This document shows, piece after piece, positions 27,626 to 37,078 of a stretch of 54,685 nt of DNA. How positions within the stretch are numbered: position 1 is the first letter of the stretch; each line of letters begins with the position of its first letter. A program made the position numbers and the translations under genes. This DNA comes from Nitratireductor pacificus pht-3B. GTDB lineage: Bacteria > Pseudomonadota > Alphaproteobacteria > Rhizobiales > Rhizobiaceae. The stretch is taken from assembly GCF_000300335.1 (NCBI RefSeq), contig NZ_AMRM01000027.1, positions 1-54,685 on the forward strand. Reading direction: 5' to 3'. The notes beneath the pieces were generated by a model that was given only the letters and a program-made list of their open reading frames with translations, was not told where the DNA came from and did not search any database.

Positions 27626-28276
27626 TTACTCCTCGCCCTCGCCCTCCTTCTCTTCCGCCTCGTCTTCCGCCTCGTCCTCGGCCGCGCCGGACTCTTCCGA
27701 CTTCAGGCCGGCGGGGGCTGCGACCGTGGCGATGGTGAAGTCGCGGTCGGTGATGGTCGGCGTCACGCCGGCCGGCAGCTTGACGGCGGAGATGTGTGCC
27801 GAATCGCCGATGTCCATGCCGGTCAGGTCGACCTCGATGAACTCGGGGATCGCCGTTGCCGGGCAGGTGAACTCCACGTCGTGGCGGACGATGTTCAGCA
27901 CGCCGCCGCGCTTGATGCCGGGGGAGGCCTCATCGTTGATGAAGTGGACCGGAACGTTCACGGTCACGACCGTGCCCTTGCCGATGCGCAGGAAGTCCAC
28001 ATGCATCAGGAAGTCGCGCACGGGATCAAGCTGGTAGTCCTTCGGCAGGACCTTGATCTTCTTGCCGTCGACCTCGATCGTCGCGATGGTGGTCTTGAAG
28101 CCGCCCGCGTGGATCTTCAGGAACACTTCCTTGTAGGGGAGCGTGATCGAGAGCGGTGCCTCGTTGTCGCCGTAGATGACGGCGGGAATCTTGCCGTTGC
28201 GCCGAATAGCCCGGGCGGACCCCTTACCGACCCGTTCGCGCGCCTCGGCCTTCAGCTCGTAAGTCTGATGGCTCAT
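27626..28276 (-). CDS. rplY: 50S ribosomal protein L25/general stress protein Ctc
   Basis: A 216-residue L25 of the long CTC type. The 5S-rRNA-binding N-terminal domain ([28 protein letters not shown], about 8-35) is followed by the TL5 C-terminal beta domain and an acidic tail of Glu, Asp and Ala (about 193-216). AAGGA lies 7 nt before the ATG at 28276; an ATG five codons upstream is in frame but has no such site. It leads the rplY-pth-ychF operon, with a recognisable promoter at 28443-28471. Confidence 0.96.
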   Translation of the reverse strand: MSHQTYELKAEARERVGKGSARAIRRNGKIPAVIYGDNEAPLSITLPYKEVFLKIHAGGFKTTIATIEVDGKKIKVLPKDYQLDPVRDFLMHVDFLRIGKGTVVTVNVPVHFINDEASPGIKRGGVLNIVRHDVEFTCPATAIPEFIEVDLTGMDIGDSAHISAVKLPAGVTPTITDRDFTIATVAAPAGLKSEESGAAEDEAEDEAEEKEGEGEE

Positions 28277-28401
28277 GGCCTGTCCTTTCATGTTTTGGAG
28301 CGCTTCCGGGCGAACCCGGAAACGGGAAAGCCGCCGCATGGAAAAACGCCGGGTTCCGATGCCGCAGCACCGCCCAGCGTCACCGCCATGTCGGCAGACT
28401 T

Positions 28402-28438
28402 CCGTCCGCGGTGCCTCCAAGGGTGTCTACGCGGACGG
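28402..28438 (-). other. Hairpin at the start of the rplY leader
   Basis: Perfect 9-bp arms, CCGTCCGCG and CGCGGACGG, flank a 19-nt loop immediately downstream of the -10 box. The 5' leader of about 160 nt could therefore be structured. Autoregulation by L25 is conceivable but not shown. Confidence 0.45.
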
Positions 28439-28442
28439 CGGG

Positions 28443-28471
28443 TCTATAGCCGATGGTGCGCGGCTGTGCAA
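28443..28471 (-). promoter_or_regulatory. rplY-pth-ychF promoter
   Basis: The -35 TTGCAC (28471-28466) and -10 TATAGA (28448-28443) are separated by 17 nt and followed by the GC-rich CCCGCCGTCC. This fits a growth-rate-regulated housekeeping promoter. Confidence 0.65.
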
Positions 28472-28489
28472 GACGCGACGGCGGGCGCC

Positions 28490-28912
28490 TCAGTTCAGGC
28501 GGAGCGGGATCGGCTTGCGCCGCGGTTCCGCGCCTGGTGCAGGGATGTCGTGCGTCTCGTCATAGGCGGCGCGGGCGGCTTCCATCCGCGCGCCATTGAC
28601 CAGCGCGAAGCGGGTCAGCGCCAGCAGCGGCTCCCCAAGCTCGCGGCCGAAGGGCGTCAGGCGGTATTCGACGCTCGGTGGCACGGTCGGGTGCTCGATC
28701 CGCTCGACGAAGCCGTCGCGCTCCAGCGCGCGCAGCGATGCCGTCAGCACCTTCTGCGAGATGCCGTGCACGTTGCGCTTCAGCACGTTGAAGCGCATCG
28801 GCCCTTCGGTCAGCCGGGTGATGATCAGCGATGTCCATTTGTTGCCGATCAGCGAGAGGACTTCGCTGATCGGCCGGCAGCTGTCCGAGATGTGGCCGTT
28901 ACGCGGTTTCAT
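28490..28912 (-). CDS. HxlR-family transcriptional regulator
   Basis: A 140-residue winged-helix protein of the HxlR type: CRPISEVLSLIGNKWTSLII (12-31), GPMRFNVLKRNVHGISQKVL, then RALERDGFVERIEHPTVPPSVEYRLTPFG. The usual N-terminal cysteine (C12) is present, which in relatives can sense thiol-reactive compounds. It is divergent from an FMN-dependent reductase, a classical pairing for quinone or aldehyde stress. The pair lies inside the otherwise conserved prs-rplY-pth-ychF neighbourhood. Confidence 0.93.
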   Translation of the reverse strand: MKPRNGHISDSCRPISEVLSLIGNKWTSLIITRLTEGPMRFNVLKRNVHGISQKVLTASLRALERDGFVERIEHPTVPPSVEYRLTPFGRELGEPLLALTRFALVNGARMEAARAAYDETHDIPAPGAEPRRKPIPLRLN

Positions 28913-28957
28913 AAAGGTGCCTTCTTGTGCTGTGCGTTCACCTCTTCGATATAGGCC

Positions 28958-28976
28958 TGGTTACCAACGGATACCA
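28958..28976. promoter_or_regulatory. Candidate HxlR operator
   Basis: TGGTTACCAACGGATACCA is an imperfect inverted repeat in the 99-bp spacer between the divergent hxlR-type and reductase genes. The mismatches in the arms leave it a modest candidate. Confidence 0.35.
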
Positions 28977-29011
28977 CCGGGAATTTGAACCCGCTGGCAA
29001 GAGGACCTGAT

Positions 29012-29572
29012 ATGAAGAAGATCGTCGTTCTGGTTGGCTCCAATCGCAGGGAGTCCATCAATCTGAAATTCGCCCGGGCGCTCGGCAGGCTCGCTTCGGG
29101 TAGGCTGGAGTTCGACTTCGCCGATCTGTCGGCGCTGCCCATGTACAATGACGACGACCTGGCGCAGCCGCCGGCCGCCGTGCGGGCGCTGAAGGAGAAG
29201 GTGGCGGCTGCCGATGGCGTGCTGTTCGTCACGCCGGAATACAACCGCTCGATCCCCGCCCTTCTGAAAAACGCGATCGACTGGGTTTCGCGGCCCTATG
29301 GCGACAACGACTGGGCCGGCAAGGCGGCTGCGATCGTCGGCACCAGCCCGGGCGTGATCGGCACCGCCACGGCGCAGATGCATCTGCGCACGATCATGAT
29401 CAGTCTCGGCGGGACGCTGATGGGGCAGCCCGAGGTGTTCCTGCAGTACAAGGAAGGCCTGTTCGACAACGAGAATGCCGTGACCGACGAGGGCACGGAG
29501 ATGTTCCTAAACGGCTTTATCGACCGGTTCGTGGGCTGGGTCGACGTGGCACAGGAGCGGGTGGCCGCCTGA
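29012..29572 (+). CDS. NADPH-dependent FMN reductase
   Basis: A 186-residue flavodoxin-like reductase. The FMN phosphate loop is GSNRRESIN (9-17), and the second flavin motif is TPEYNRSIPALLKNAIDW (74-91). Such enzymes reduce quinones, azo compounds or chromate with NAD(P)H. GAGGA lies 6 nt before the ATG at 29012, which fixes the start; nine upstream codons are also open. The 3' 106 codons lie inside a 405-bp unit that is repeated directly downstream, so this copy is complete and a truncated copy follows. Confidence 0.94.
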   Translation: MKKIVVLVGSNRRESINLKFARALGRLASGRLEFDFADLSALPMYNDDDLAQPPAAVRALKEKVAAADGVLFVTPEYNRSIPALLKNAIDWVSRPYGDNDWAGKAAAIVGTSPGVIGTATAQMHLRTIMISLGGTLMGQPEVFLQYKEGLFDNENAVTDEGTEMFLNGFIDRFVGWVDVAQERVAA

Positions 29573-29655
29573 GGTTTCTTTGGTGCGATGCTCTAGATGT
29601 GTTCAGCGTTTCACAGAAACGCTGAACACGTCTATCTCATTGTTTTTCCGCGTTT
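29251..29655. repeat. 405-bp tandem duplication, first unit
   Basis: This unit and 29656-30060 appear identical base for base. It spans the last 107 codons of the FMN reductase gene (including stop) plus the first part of a family A palindromic repeat (29590-29655). The junction lies between CGCGTTT and GATCCCC; there is no long homology at the borders. Confidence 0.95.
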
Positions 29656-29977
29656 GATCCCCGCCCTTCTGAAAAACGCGATCGACTGGGTTTCGCGGCC
29701 CTATGGCGACAACGACTGGGCCGGCAAGGCGGCTGCGATCGTCGGCACCAGCCCGGGCGTGATCGGCACCGCCACGGCGCAGATGCATCTGCGCACGATC
29801 ATGATCAGTCTCGGCGGGACGCTGATGGGGCAGCCCGAGGTGTTCCTGCAGTACAAGGAAGGCCTGTTCGACAACGAGAATGCCGTGACCGACGAGGGCA
29901 CGGAGATGTTCCTAAACGGCTTTATCGACCGGTTCGTGGGCTGGGTCGACGTGGCACAGGAGCGGGTGGCCGCCTGA
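29656..29977 (+). pseudogene. 3' fragment of the FMN reductase gene
   Basis: It carries residues 81-186 of the intact neighbour, starting in the second flavin motif and ending with the same stop. The phosphate-binding loop and first 80 residues are missing. The frame is open upstream for 20 more codons through the repeat, with a TTG-type start near 29597 and no Shine-Dalgarno, so a functional product is unlikely. Confidence 0.9.
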
Positions 29978-30060
29978 GGTTTCTTTGGTGCGATGCTCTA
30001 GATGTGTTCAGCGTTTCACAGAAACGCTGAACACGTCTATCTCATTGTTTTTCCGCGTTT
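29656..30060. repeat. 405-bp tandem duplication, second unit
   Basis: A second, apparently perfect copy of 29251-29655 in direct orientation. After its end at 30060 the family A repeat continues to completion (ATGCGGACGTC...), so this is the unit with the native right flank and the first is the one with the native left flank. Confidence 0.95.
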
Positions 30061-30103
30061 ATGCGGACGTCACGTGATTCCACCTGACTGCAAAATGCTT
30101 TAG
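29995..30103 (-). repeat. Dispersed palindromic repeat, family A (complete copy 3; partial copy 2 at 29590-29655)
   Basis: On the minus strand it reads TAAAGCATTTTGCAGTCAGG, GACGTCCGCATAAACGCGG and ends with an inverted repeat AGCGTTT..AAACGCT near 30010-30030. The partial copy at 29590-29655 is cut by the duplication junction. It lies between the convergent reductase and prs genes and may serve as a bidirectional terminator. Confidence 0.85.
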
Positions 30104-30129
30104 CCGGCTTTTTCTTGATCGTTTTCCGT

Positions 30130-31062
<933 letters not shown>

Positions 31063-31164
31063 GGAATGTCCTCGGAGACGGCCTTGACGCTTGACCGCGC
31101 TTTTAACGGCGTGAGGCCTGATTGCAAGCGCCGGAGGCGAGATTCCCGGCGAAATCTCAAAAAT

Positions 31165-31794
31165 TCAGCCCCGGCGCCCCGCCAGCCATGTGGAAAGCTG
31201 GCTAATGGTGGCGTCGGCCACCGCCTCCATGGTCGCCGGCGTGACCGACGACCAGCCGTCGCCGCTGCCGCCGGGGGTCGCCTGCTGGCCCTGGATGCGG
31301 TGCAGGCGGTTGCCGGAGGGGTCGAGCACGTCCCAGACATAGATGACCGTCGTCTTGCCGCCGTCGGCAATGGCAGAGAAATAGCCCTTCATCACCAGCG
31401 TGGCGGTGCTTTCCTGGGTGACGATGGCGAGGCCTCTCTGCCGGGCGCTCGTTTCCAGCCGGCGCGACAGGGCCGGAACCGCCTCGGCGGTGGCGCCGAT
31501 CACCGGCGCGAACTGGATCCGCTGGCTGCCGGCGATGGCGGCGGCGAGGGGAGACGCGTCCGCCGGCTCTCCGCTGCTGGCTGCGAGCGCCGTCGCCGGT
31601 GTCTCCGTCGCCGCCGCGATCGCCACGCCGGCCGGTTGCCCGGTCGCCCCCCCCGACAAGCCCGTCGCGGGCGTCGGCCCTTCGCTCATGTCGAGTACCG
31701 AGCCCGTGTTGCAGCCGGCCAGAAGGGCGGCGGCCAGCACCAGGCCGATCCTCGCACGCCCGCCCGTGATTGGCTTCTCCTCCATCGTTCTCAT
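31165..31794 (-). CDS. Putative lipoprotein (209 aa)
   Basis: The N-terminus has a basic start, a hydrophobic stretch and the lipobox L-L-A-G-C (cysteine about 28), so it should be lipidated after processing. A long Ala/Thr/Gly-rich linker follows (about 35-85). A folded C-terminal part contains TLVMKGYFSAIADGGKTTVIYVWDV, which suggests a beta-sandwich. I recognise no named family. Starts at 31794 or three codons later are equally possible. It lies 21 bp after the M24 peptidase gene in the lgt cluster, which itself encodes the lipoprotein acyl transferase. Confidence 0.8.
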   Translation of the reverse strand: MRTMEEKPITGGRARIGLVLAAALLAGCNTGSVLDMSEGPTPATGLSGGATGQPAGVAIAAATETPATALAASSGEPADASPLAAAIAGSQRIQFAPVIGATAEAVPALSRRLETSARQRGLAIVTQESTATLVMKGYFSAIADGGKTTVIYVWDVLDPSGNRLHRIQGQQATPGGSGDGWSSVTPATMEAVADATISQLSTWLAGRRG

Positions 31795-31815
31795 GCTCCT
31801 GCCGTCCTCCCGTTT

Positions 31816-32967
31816 TCAGCGGGTTATCAGGTCCAGCCCGTAGCGCGATAGCGCCTCCGGCTCGCCTTCCGTCGTCAGATAGGTGCGGCCGAGGCACATG
31901 GCGCTGCCGGAATCCGAATCCATGATGATCATGTGCGCGAACAGCGTCATGCCGGGCGCGATCGGCTCCTCGTTGCCGGCATAGAACATCTGCGGGTCCA
32001 TCCACGAGGGTGAGAACCGCGCGCCCAGCGAATAGCCGCAGGCGTTCAGCCGGTGCTTGGTCAGGCCGTGCGCCTCCATCACCCTGGCATGCGCGTCGAA
32101 GACGTCGCCGAACGTGTTGCCCGAGACCATCACCTTCTGCACCGCACCCAGCGCGTCGCGGGCGGCCTCGAACAGTTCCTGGTGCCGCTTCGAGACCTTG
32201 CCGGTCAGCACGGTCTGCATCATGGCCGCATGGTAGTGATGGTAGACGCCGGCCCATTCGAGCGTGATCTGGTCGTTCTTGTTGAGCTTGCGGCGGCCCG
32301 CCTTGTAGCGGCACAGGAGCGCGTCCTCGCCGGAGCCGATGATGAACTCGTTGGCCGGGTAGTCGCCGCCGCCCGCGAACACCGCGCCCTGCATGGCGGC
32401 CAGGATCTTCGCCTCGTCGCCGCCCTGCTTGATCAGCGGCAGGGCCGCGTCCAGTGCTGCGTCGCCGAGCTTGGCGGCGCGCCGCGCCTTGTCGATCTCG
32501 GCCTCGCTCTTGAACAGGCGCAACCGGCTGACGAGGTTTGAGGCGTCCTCGATCTTGCCGAAGGTCTGCAACTGCTCATCCAGGAGGCGCGTGTTGCGGC
32601 CGGTCAGCCCGTGCGTGTCGTATTCGACGCCGATGCGCGCGCCGAGCAGGTCGAGGTCGTTCAGAAGGTTGCGCAGGTCGACCGCCGGGTTGGCGTCGTG
32701 GCGGTCCGTCCACAGCACGATGTTCTCGATGGTCGAGGTGTGGCGCGCCTGTCGCAGGTCGGCGGAGCGGGTCAGGAGCACCATCGAGCCGTCGGCCTTC
32801 ACCACGAGGCACTGGAAGAAGCAGTAGCCGAACGTGTCGTAGCCGGTCAGCCAGTACATGCTCTCCTGCGCGAAGAGCAGCATCGCGTCGAGCTTGCGGT
32901 CGGCCATCTCGATCACGAGACGGTCGCGCCTGGAATCGAACTCCGAACGGTCGAAATGCAGGGCCAT
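31816..32967 (-). CDS. M24-family metallopeptidase (Xaa-Pro aminopeptidase/creatinase fold)
   Basis: A 383-residue two-domain protein. The N-terminal creatinase-like domain (about 1-150) includes SMYWLTGYDTFGY. The C-terminal pita-bread domain shows GAEDALLCRYKAG-like context, TLEWAGVYHHYHAAMMQTV and PGMTLFAHMIIMDSDS, although some metal ligands of true aminopeptidase P are replaced. It may therefore act on other dipeptides or be a creatinase-like hydrolase. The ATG at 32967 overlaps the pgeF stop by one base, indicating translational coupling. Confidence 0.88.
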   Translation of the reverse strand: MALHFDRSEFDSRRDRLVIEMADRKLDAMLLFAQESMYWLTGYDTFGYCFFQCLVVKADGSMVLLTRSADLRQARHTSTIENIVLWTDRHDANPAVDLRNLLNDLDLLGARIGVEYDTHGLTGRNTRLLDEQLQTFGKIEDASNLVSRLRLFKSEAEIDKARRAAKLGDAALDAALPLIKQGGDEAKILAAMQGAVFAGGGDYPANEFIIGSGEDALLCRYKAGRRKLNKNDQITLEWAGVYHHYHAAMMQTVLTGKVSKRHQELFEAARDALGAVQKVMVSGNTFGDVFDAHARVMEAHGLTKHRLNACGYSLGARFSPSWMDPQMFYAGNEEPIAPGMTLFAHMIIMDSDSGSAMCLGRTYLTTEGEPEALSRYGLDLITR

Positions 32968-33761
32968 CAAATGTTCTCCAGGACAATCGCTGAAATCTGC
33001 CGCCCGTAGTCGGCCTCGCCGCGATGGGTGGTGCGGCGGTAGGAAAAGAAGAGGTCTTCGCGCGCATAGGTGCACTGGCCGAGCGCCTGCGCCGTCACGC
33101 CGGCCGCTGTCAGCCGCGCGACGGTATAGCCGTTCAGGTCGAACAGTGCATGGCCCGGCTCGCCCGAGGGGCGGAACCAGCGCCGGTTGTCCGGGTCGGC
33201 GGCGGCGAAGCGCTCGACGAATTCCGGGCCGACCTCGTAGTTCTCCTGGCTGATCGACGGCCCGAGGACGGCGACGATGCGCTGCCGCTCCGCGCCAAGG
33301 CTTTCCATCGTTGCGATCGTGTTCTCGAGGACGCCGGTCAGCGCGCCCTTCCAGCCGGCATGGGCGGCGGCGATGACGCGCGCCTCAGCGTCGGCGAACA
33401 GCACCGGGCCGCAATCGGCGGCGAGCGCACCGAGCGCCAGTCCGGGCCGGTTCGTCACCAGCGCGTCGGCGCGCGGGCGGTCCTCCGGCAGCGGGGCGTC
33501 GACGATGACGGCGTCGGGCGAATGCACCTGGTGCACGGTGAGAAGATGGTCCGGCGCGACGCCCAGCCACGCGGCGACGCGGCCGCGATTCTCTATGACA
33601 TCGCGGCGGTCGTCGTCGGATCCCAGTCCGACGTTCAGGCCCCTGTAGAGGCCGCGCGAAACGCCGCCCTCGCGCGTGAAGAAGCCGTGCCGCACCCCGC
33701 GTTCCCGCGCGGGGTCCAGGAGCGGCGACCGCAGGGGTTCCGGCCTCGTTCTGTCAAGCAT
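32967..33761 (-). CDS. pgeF: Peptidoglycan editing factor PgeF (purine nucleoside phosphorylase/laccase-domain)
   Basis: A 264-residue YfiH/DUF152 protein. The zinc/copper site residues are visible in TVHQVHS, ALAADCGPVLFAD and AAAHAGWKGAL (His, Cys, His). In E. coli the homologue hydrolyses misincorporated L-Ser-containing muropeptides, and related proteins show purine nucleoside phosphorylase activity. The ATG at 33761 is used. It is coupled to the M24 peptidase downstream and 59 bp after the midA-type gene. Confidence 0.93.
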   Translation of the reverse strand: MLDRTRPEPLRSPLLDPARERGVRHGFFTREGGVSRGLYRGLNVGLGSDDDRRDVIENRGRVAAWLGVAPDHLLTVHQVHSPDAVIVDAPLPEDRPRADALVTNRPGLALGALAADCGPVLFADAEARVIAAAHAGWKGALTGVLENTIATMESLGAERQRIVAVLGPSISQENYEVGPEFVERFAAADPDNRRWFRPSGEPGHALFDLNGYTVARLTAAGVTAQALGQCTYAREDLFFSYRRTTHRGEADYGRQISAIVLENI

Positions 33762-33820
33762 GCGCCGCCTTTTTCGCTGTCCTCACGCGGCGCGGATGGT
33801 GGGGCAGGGGCGGGACCAAG

Positions 33821-34909
33821 TCAATCCGACGCGGCGAATGGCGGAACCGTTGCTGTGGAAGGGAGCACCGCCAGAACCTTGAACAGCGTTCCCATCGCCT
33901 GCGGACCGGCCAGCCGCTCCACCGCGGCGCGGATGGCTTCCTGCTCCGCGGGGGACGCACCGGCGCCGAGCCTGCCGGCCCGTTCCAGAAGGCCGAGGCC
34001 CAGCAGGAACTCGCCCTGCGTCGCCAGATGTGCGGCAAGCCCCTGGCTTTCGGCCGCGCCGGCCAGCGCGGCGAAATCCACATGGGTGGTGAGGTCGGCG
34101 GCGCCCGGTTCGGCCAGCACCTCGGCATAGGCATGGCCGCGCATCGCCTGCAGCGTGTCGCCGACCGACGGCTTCGCATGGCCGTAATCGATGAACAGGC
34201 CGGCGCCGCCGCCTTCGGCGATGCGCGCGGCGATCGCCTGCATCAGCGCTATGCGCGCCGGAGCGAGCTCGGCGATGGCGCCTTCCGGGGCCGTCGCGGC
34301 ATCCGGCGGCAGAAGCGTCGGGTCGGGACTTCCCGGCCCGGCGCGAAAGGCGAGCTGTCCGCCCTCGTCGAGGCCGACGACGCGCTCGCGCCAGCCGGCG
34401 GCGGTCTTCACATACTGGCGCACCGGCAGCGCGTCGAACAGCTCGTTGCCGAGGATGAACTGCGGGCCGGCCGGCAGGGCGTCCACCGTCCGGACCCATT
34501 CGGGCGCCGGCGCTGCGCCGGCCAGCGTCGCCTTCTGCACCCCGGTCAGCCGCGGGCTCGCCTCGATCATGAAGATGCGCGCCTGCGCGCCGAAACGGGC
34601 GTCGAGCCGTGCCAGCGTGCGCAGCATGTCCTTCATCAGCGTGCCGCGCCCCGGTCCGATCTCGGCGATCACCGGCCGCTCCGGCGCGCCGACGGCCTGC
34701 CAAGCGGCATAGAGCCAGACGGCGCACAGTTCGCCGAACATCTGGCTGATCTCCGGCGCCGTGGTGAAGTCGCCTGCCGCGCCGAAGGGCTCGCGGGTCG
34801 TGTAATAGCCGTCCGCAGGGTCGAACAGGCACTGCGCCATGTAGTCGGCGATGCTGATCGGCCCCGCCGTGGTGATCTGCGCGGCGATGCGCGCGCCGAG
34901 CCGCGTCAT
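33821..34909 (-). CDS. SAM-dependent methyltransferase, MidA/NDUFAF7 family
   Basis: A 362-residue protein with the DUF185/NDUFAF7 pattern: ISIADYMAQCLFDPADGYYTTREPFGAAGDFTTAPEIS at the N-terminus (about 18-55), motif I VIAEIGPGRGTLMKDMLR, and FILGNELFDALPVRQY. The mitochondrial homologue dimethylates an arginine of complex I subunit NDUFS2; a similar role is plausible here. It starts 10 bp after lgt ends, so the two are in one operon. Confidence 0.92.
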   Translation of the reverse strand: MTRLGARIAAQITTAGPISIADYMAQCLFDPADGYYTTREPFGAAGDFTTAPEISQMFGELCAVWLYAAWQAVGAPERPVIAEIGPGRGTLMKDMLRTLARLDARFGAQARIFMIEASPRLTGVQKATLAGAAPAPEWVRTVDALPAGPQFILGNELFDALPVRQYVKTAAGWRERVVGLDEGGQLAFRAGPGSPDPTLLPPDAATAPEGAIAELAPARIALMQAIAARIAEGGGAGLFIDYGHAKPSVGDTLQAMRGHAYAEVLAEPGAADLTTHVDFAALAGAAESQGLAAHLATQGEFLLGLGLLERAGRLGAGASPAEQEAIRAAVERLAGPQAMGTLFKVLAVLPSTATVPPFAASD

Positions 34910-34919
34910 CGGAACACTG

Positions 34920-35774
34920 CTAACCGGCCTTGGCCGGCGCCGCCTTGCGGGTGGCGCGCAGCATCGCCCAGACGCCGATCAGCACCATCGGGGTGGACAG
35001 GATCATGCCCATGGTCAGCCAGCCGCCGGCCAGATAGCCGATATGAGCGTCCGGTTCGCGGAAGAATTCGGCGAAGATGCGCGACAGGCCGTAGCCGCAG
35101 ATGAAGGCGCCGGCGACGAAGCCCGGCGTCGTGAGGCGCAGCGCCCGGTGGGTGAGAAGGCGCAGCACGGCGAAGAGGACCAGCCCCTCCAGCGCTGCCT
35201 CGTAGAGCTGGCTCGGGTGGCGCGGCTCCGGCCCGCCATTGGGGAAGACGAAGGCCCAGGGCACGTCTGTGACGCGGCCCCACAGCTCCGCATTGATGAA
35301 ATTGGCCACGCGCACCAGGCCGATGCCGATCGGCGCCACGATCGCGATCGTGTCGAACAGGCTCCATGGGTTGATGCCGCGCCGGATGGCGAACAGGATC
35401 ATCGCCAGCGTCACGCCGAGCAGCCCGCCATGGAACGACATGCCGCCCTGCCAGACGGCCAGGATGTCGAGCGGGTTGGCCAGGTAGCGCGGCAGGTCGT
35501 AGAACAGGATGTAGCCGATGCGTCCGCCGGCGACGATGCCGACCGCGGCCCAGAGCACGAAATCGTCGAGATCGGCCACCGTCATGGGCGGCTTGCCGCC
35601 GGCCCACAGCCGTTCGTTGCCGACCAGCCGGCGCGCATACCACCAGCCGAGAAGGATGCCGACCACGTAGCCCAGCCCGTACCAGTGGATGGCGAGCGGG
35701 CCGAGTTGCACGGCCACCGGATCGATCTCCGGGAAGGAGAGGGCACCAAACGATACGGTCAACAGGTCGGACAA
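34920..35774 (-). CDS. lgt: Prolipoprotein diacylglyceryl transferase
   Basis: A 284-residue membrane enzyme with about seven helices. Family motifs are SFHGGLLGV (His of HGG), [19 protein letters not shown] (Lgt signature) and RHPSQLYEA. It transfers diacylglycerol from phosphatidylglycerol to the lipobox cysteine. I prefer the TTG at 35774 because GGGAGG lies 6-7 nt upstream; an ATG at 35792 is also in frame but lacks a good site. Divergent from ubiK, it leads the minus-strand cluster down to the lipoprotein gene. Confidence 0.94.
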   Translation of the reverse strand: MSDLLTVSFGALSFPEIDPVAVQLGPLAIHWYGLGYVVGILLGWWYARRLVGNERLWAGGKPPMTVADLDDFVLWAAVGIVAGGRIGYILFYDLPRYLANPLDILAVWQGGMSFHGGLLGVTLAMILFAIRRGINPWSLFDTIAIVAPIGIGLVRVANFINAELWGRVTDVPWAFVFPNGGPEPRHPSQLYEAALEGLVLFAVLRLLTHRALRLTTPGFVAGAFICGYGLSRIFAEFFREPDAHIGYLAGGWLTMGMILSTPMVLIGVWAMLRATRKAAPAKAG

Positions 35775-35924
35775 GACGGCCTCCCGAGGCATGGAATCGC
35801 TTCGAGATAGGCTGAGCAATCGGGCGAGGTCAAGGCGGGTGTTCACGGTGCCGGCCCTGCGGTTCAGCCTTGCATTCGCCGTTCTTGGCCACTACGTCAG
35901 GTTCTGCAACGCGAGAGACGAGCC

Positions 35925-36239
35925 ATGACCAACGGAAGCAACCGAATCCTCGACGAATTCGCCAAACTCATGACCGACGCGGCCGGCGCCGCGCAGGGCG
36001 TGCGCCGCGAAGTGGAGACGGCGTTCCAGGCGCAGGCCGAGCGGCTGATCCATTCCATGGACCTGGTGCAGCGCGAGGACTTCGAGGCCCTGCGCGAGAT
36101 CGCGCTGAAGGCACGCGAGGAAAACGCCGCGCTCACCGCCCGCGTCGAGGCGCTCGAGGCGGAGCTTTCCGCGCGGACGCCGCAGAAGCGTGCCGCGGGC
36201 GATTCGAAGCCGGCTTCGACGGCCCGGACGAAAAAATAA
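35925..36239 (+). CDS. ubiK: Accessory factor UbiK family protein (BMFP domain)
   Basis: A 104-residue coiled-coil protein. The region RILDEFAKLMTDAAGAAQGVRREVE (7-31), the amphipathic ERLIHSMDLVQREDFE (39-54) and a C-terminal coiled coil with EENAALTARVEALEAEL match the YqiC/BMFP family. UbiK assists ubiquinone biosynthesis and binds membrane lipids. The basic Ala/Lys tail is lineage-specific. The gene is divergent from lgt with a 150-bp spacer. Confidence 0.88.
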   Translation: MTNGSNRILDEFAKLMTDAAGAAQGVRREVETAFQAQAERLIHSMDLVQREDFEALREIALKAREENAALTARVEALEAELSARTPQKRAAGDSKPASTARTKK

Positions 36240-36570
36240 TTTTCCGTTACCGGTGCCTGTGCATGGCGTCGAAAAAGCCTTGTCCGTGAATCCCTTAGGC
36301 AGCGTCCCTCCGCGCCGCGCCGTCGATCTATCCACACGCAAATTGGAGCGGTTCAAAAAAGCTCTGGTCACGCGACTCTGCATCAATACACTGAATTTAC
36401 AGCGTGATTCGAAACTGGTCATGCGGTCGGGCAGGGGCGGGCCCATTGAGTTCCATGCGTTTCGTTATCGCTCCACACAGTGTTTCTGATCTGAAACGTC
36501 TCGCGGGGATCCTCCCTGCTGTGGATATTCGAGGAGCGTGCGGCGCTCCGTGATACGGGAAAGCAGATAG
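36240..36570. other. Intergenic region, no gene seen
   Basis: These 331 bp between ubiK and the YbjN gene hold no convincing ORF or repeat. The region is AT-richer than its surroundings (36350-36410). The YbjN promoter should lie here, but I cannot point to defined boxes. Confidence 0.4.
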
Positions 36571-37071
36571 ATGAGCCTTCTTGAATTCGACATGACACGC
36601 GATGCGCATCCAGTCGATGTCATCGAGCATGTCGCGAACACCAATGACTGGAGCTTCGAGCGCAATAGCGATGACGAGATCGCCATTGCCGTGGCCGGCA
36701 CATGGACCGACTACAACGTCTCCTTTTCTTGGATGGAAGAGTTCGAGGCGCTGCATGTGGCGTGCGCCTTTGATCTGAAAGTCCCCGAGAAGCGCACCCT
36801 TGAAGTGATGCGGCTCCTGTCGCTCATCAACGAGCAGATGCTGTTCGGCCATTTCGACCTGTGGGAGCGCGAGAACGTGGTGATGTTCCGCCAGGCGCTG
36901 GTGCTCGCCGGCGGCGTCGAGCCGACGGGCCTGCAGGTGGAAACCATGCTGAACAGCGCGCTGGAAGCCTGCGAATGCTATTACCAGGCCTTCCAGTACG
37001 TCATCTGGTCGGGCAGCACCGCGCAGGATGCGCTGAACAGCGTCCTGTTCGAGACCTACGGCAACGCCTGA
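36571..37071 (+). CDS. YbjN domain-containing protein
   Basis: A 166-residue protein with the YbjN fold: [29 protein letters not shown] (10-38) followed by [23 protein letters not shown] and [21 protein letters not shown]. YbjN proteins resemble type III secretion chaperones and affect motility and stress in E. coli; their biochemical role is unclear. The gene is 7 bp upstream of the CsaA-like gene, so the two may be co-transcribed. Confidence 0.92.
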   Translation: MSLLEFDMTRDAHPVDVIEHVANTNDWSFERNSDDEIAIAVAGTWTDYNVSFSWMEEFEALHVACAFDLKVPEKRTLEVMRLLSLINEQMLFGHFDLWERENVVMFRQALVLAGGVEPTGLQVETMLNSALEACECYYQAFQYVIWSGSTAQDALNSVLFETYGNA

Positions 37072-37078
37072 GGCCGCC

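Noticed and set aside
25943-28954. A 1003-codon plus-strand open frame spanning ychF, pth, rplY and the HxlR gene
   Set aside because: It is antisense to four recognisable genes, has Arg/His/Leu-rich shadow composition, and no ribosome site. High GC makes such long antisense frames common.
29597-29977. Downstream reductase fragment as an independent protein
   Set aside because: It lacks the FMN phosphate-binding half and a ribosome site. It is explained by the 405-bp duplication.
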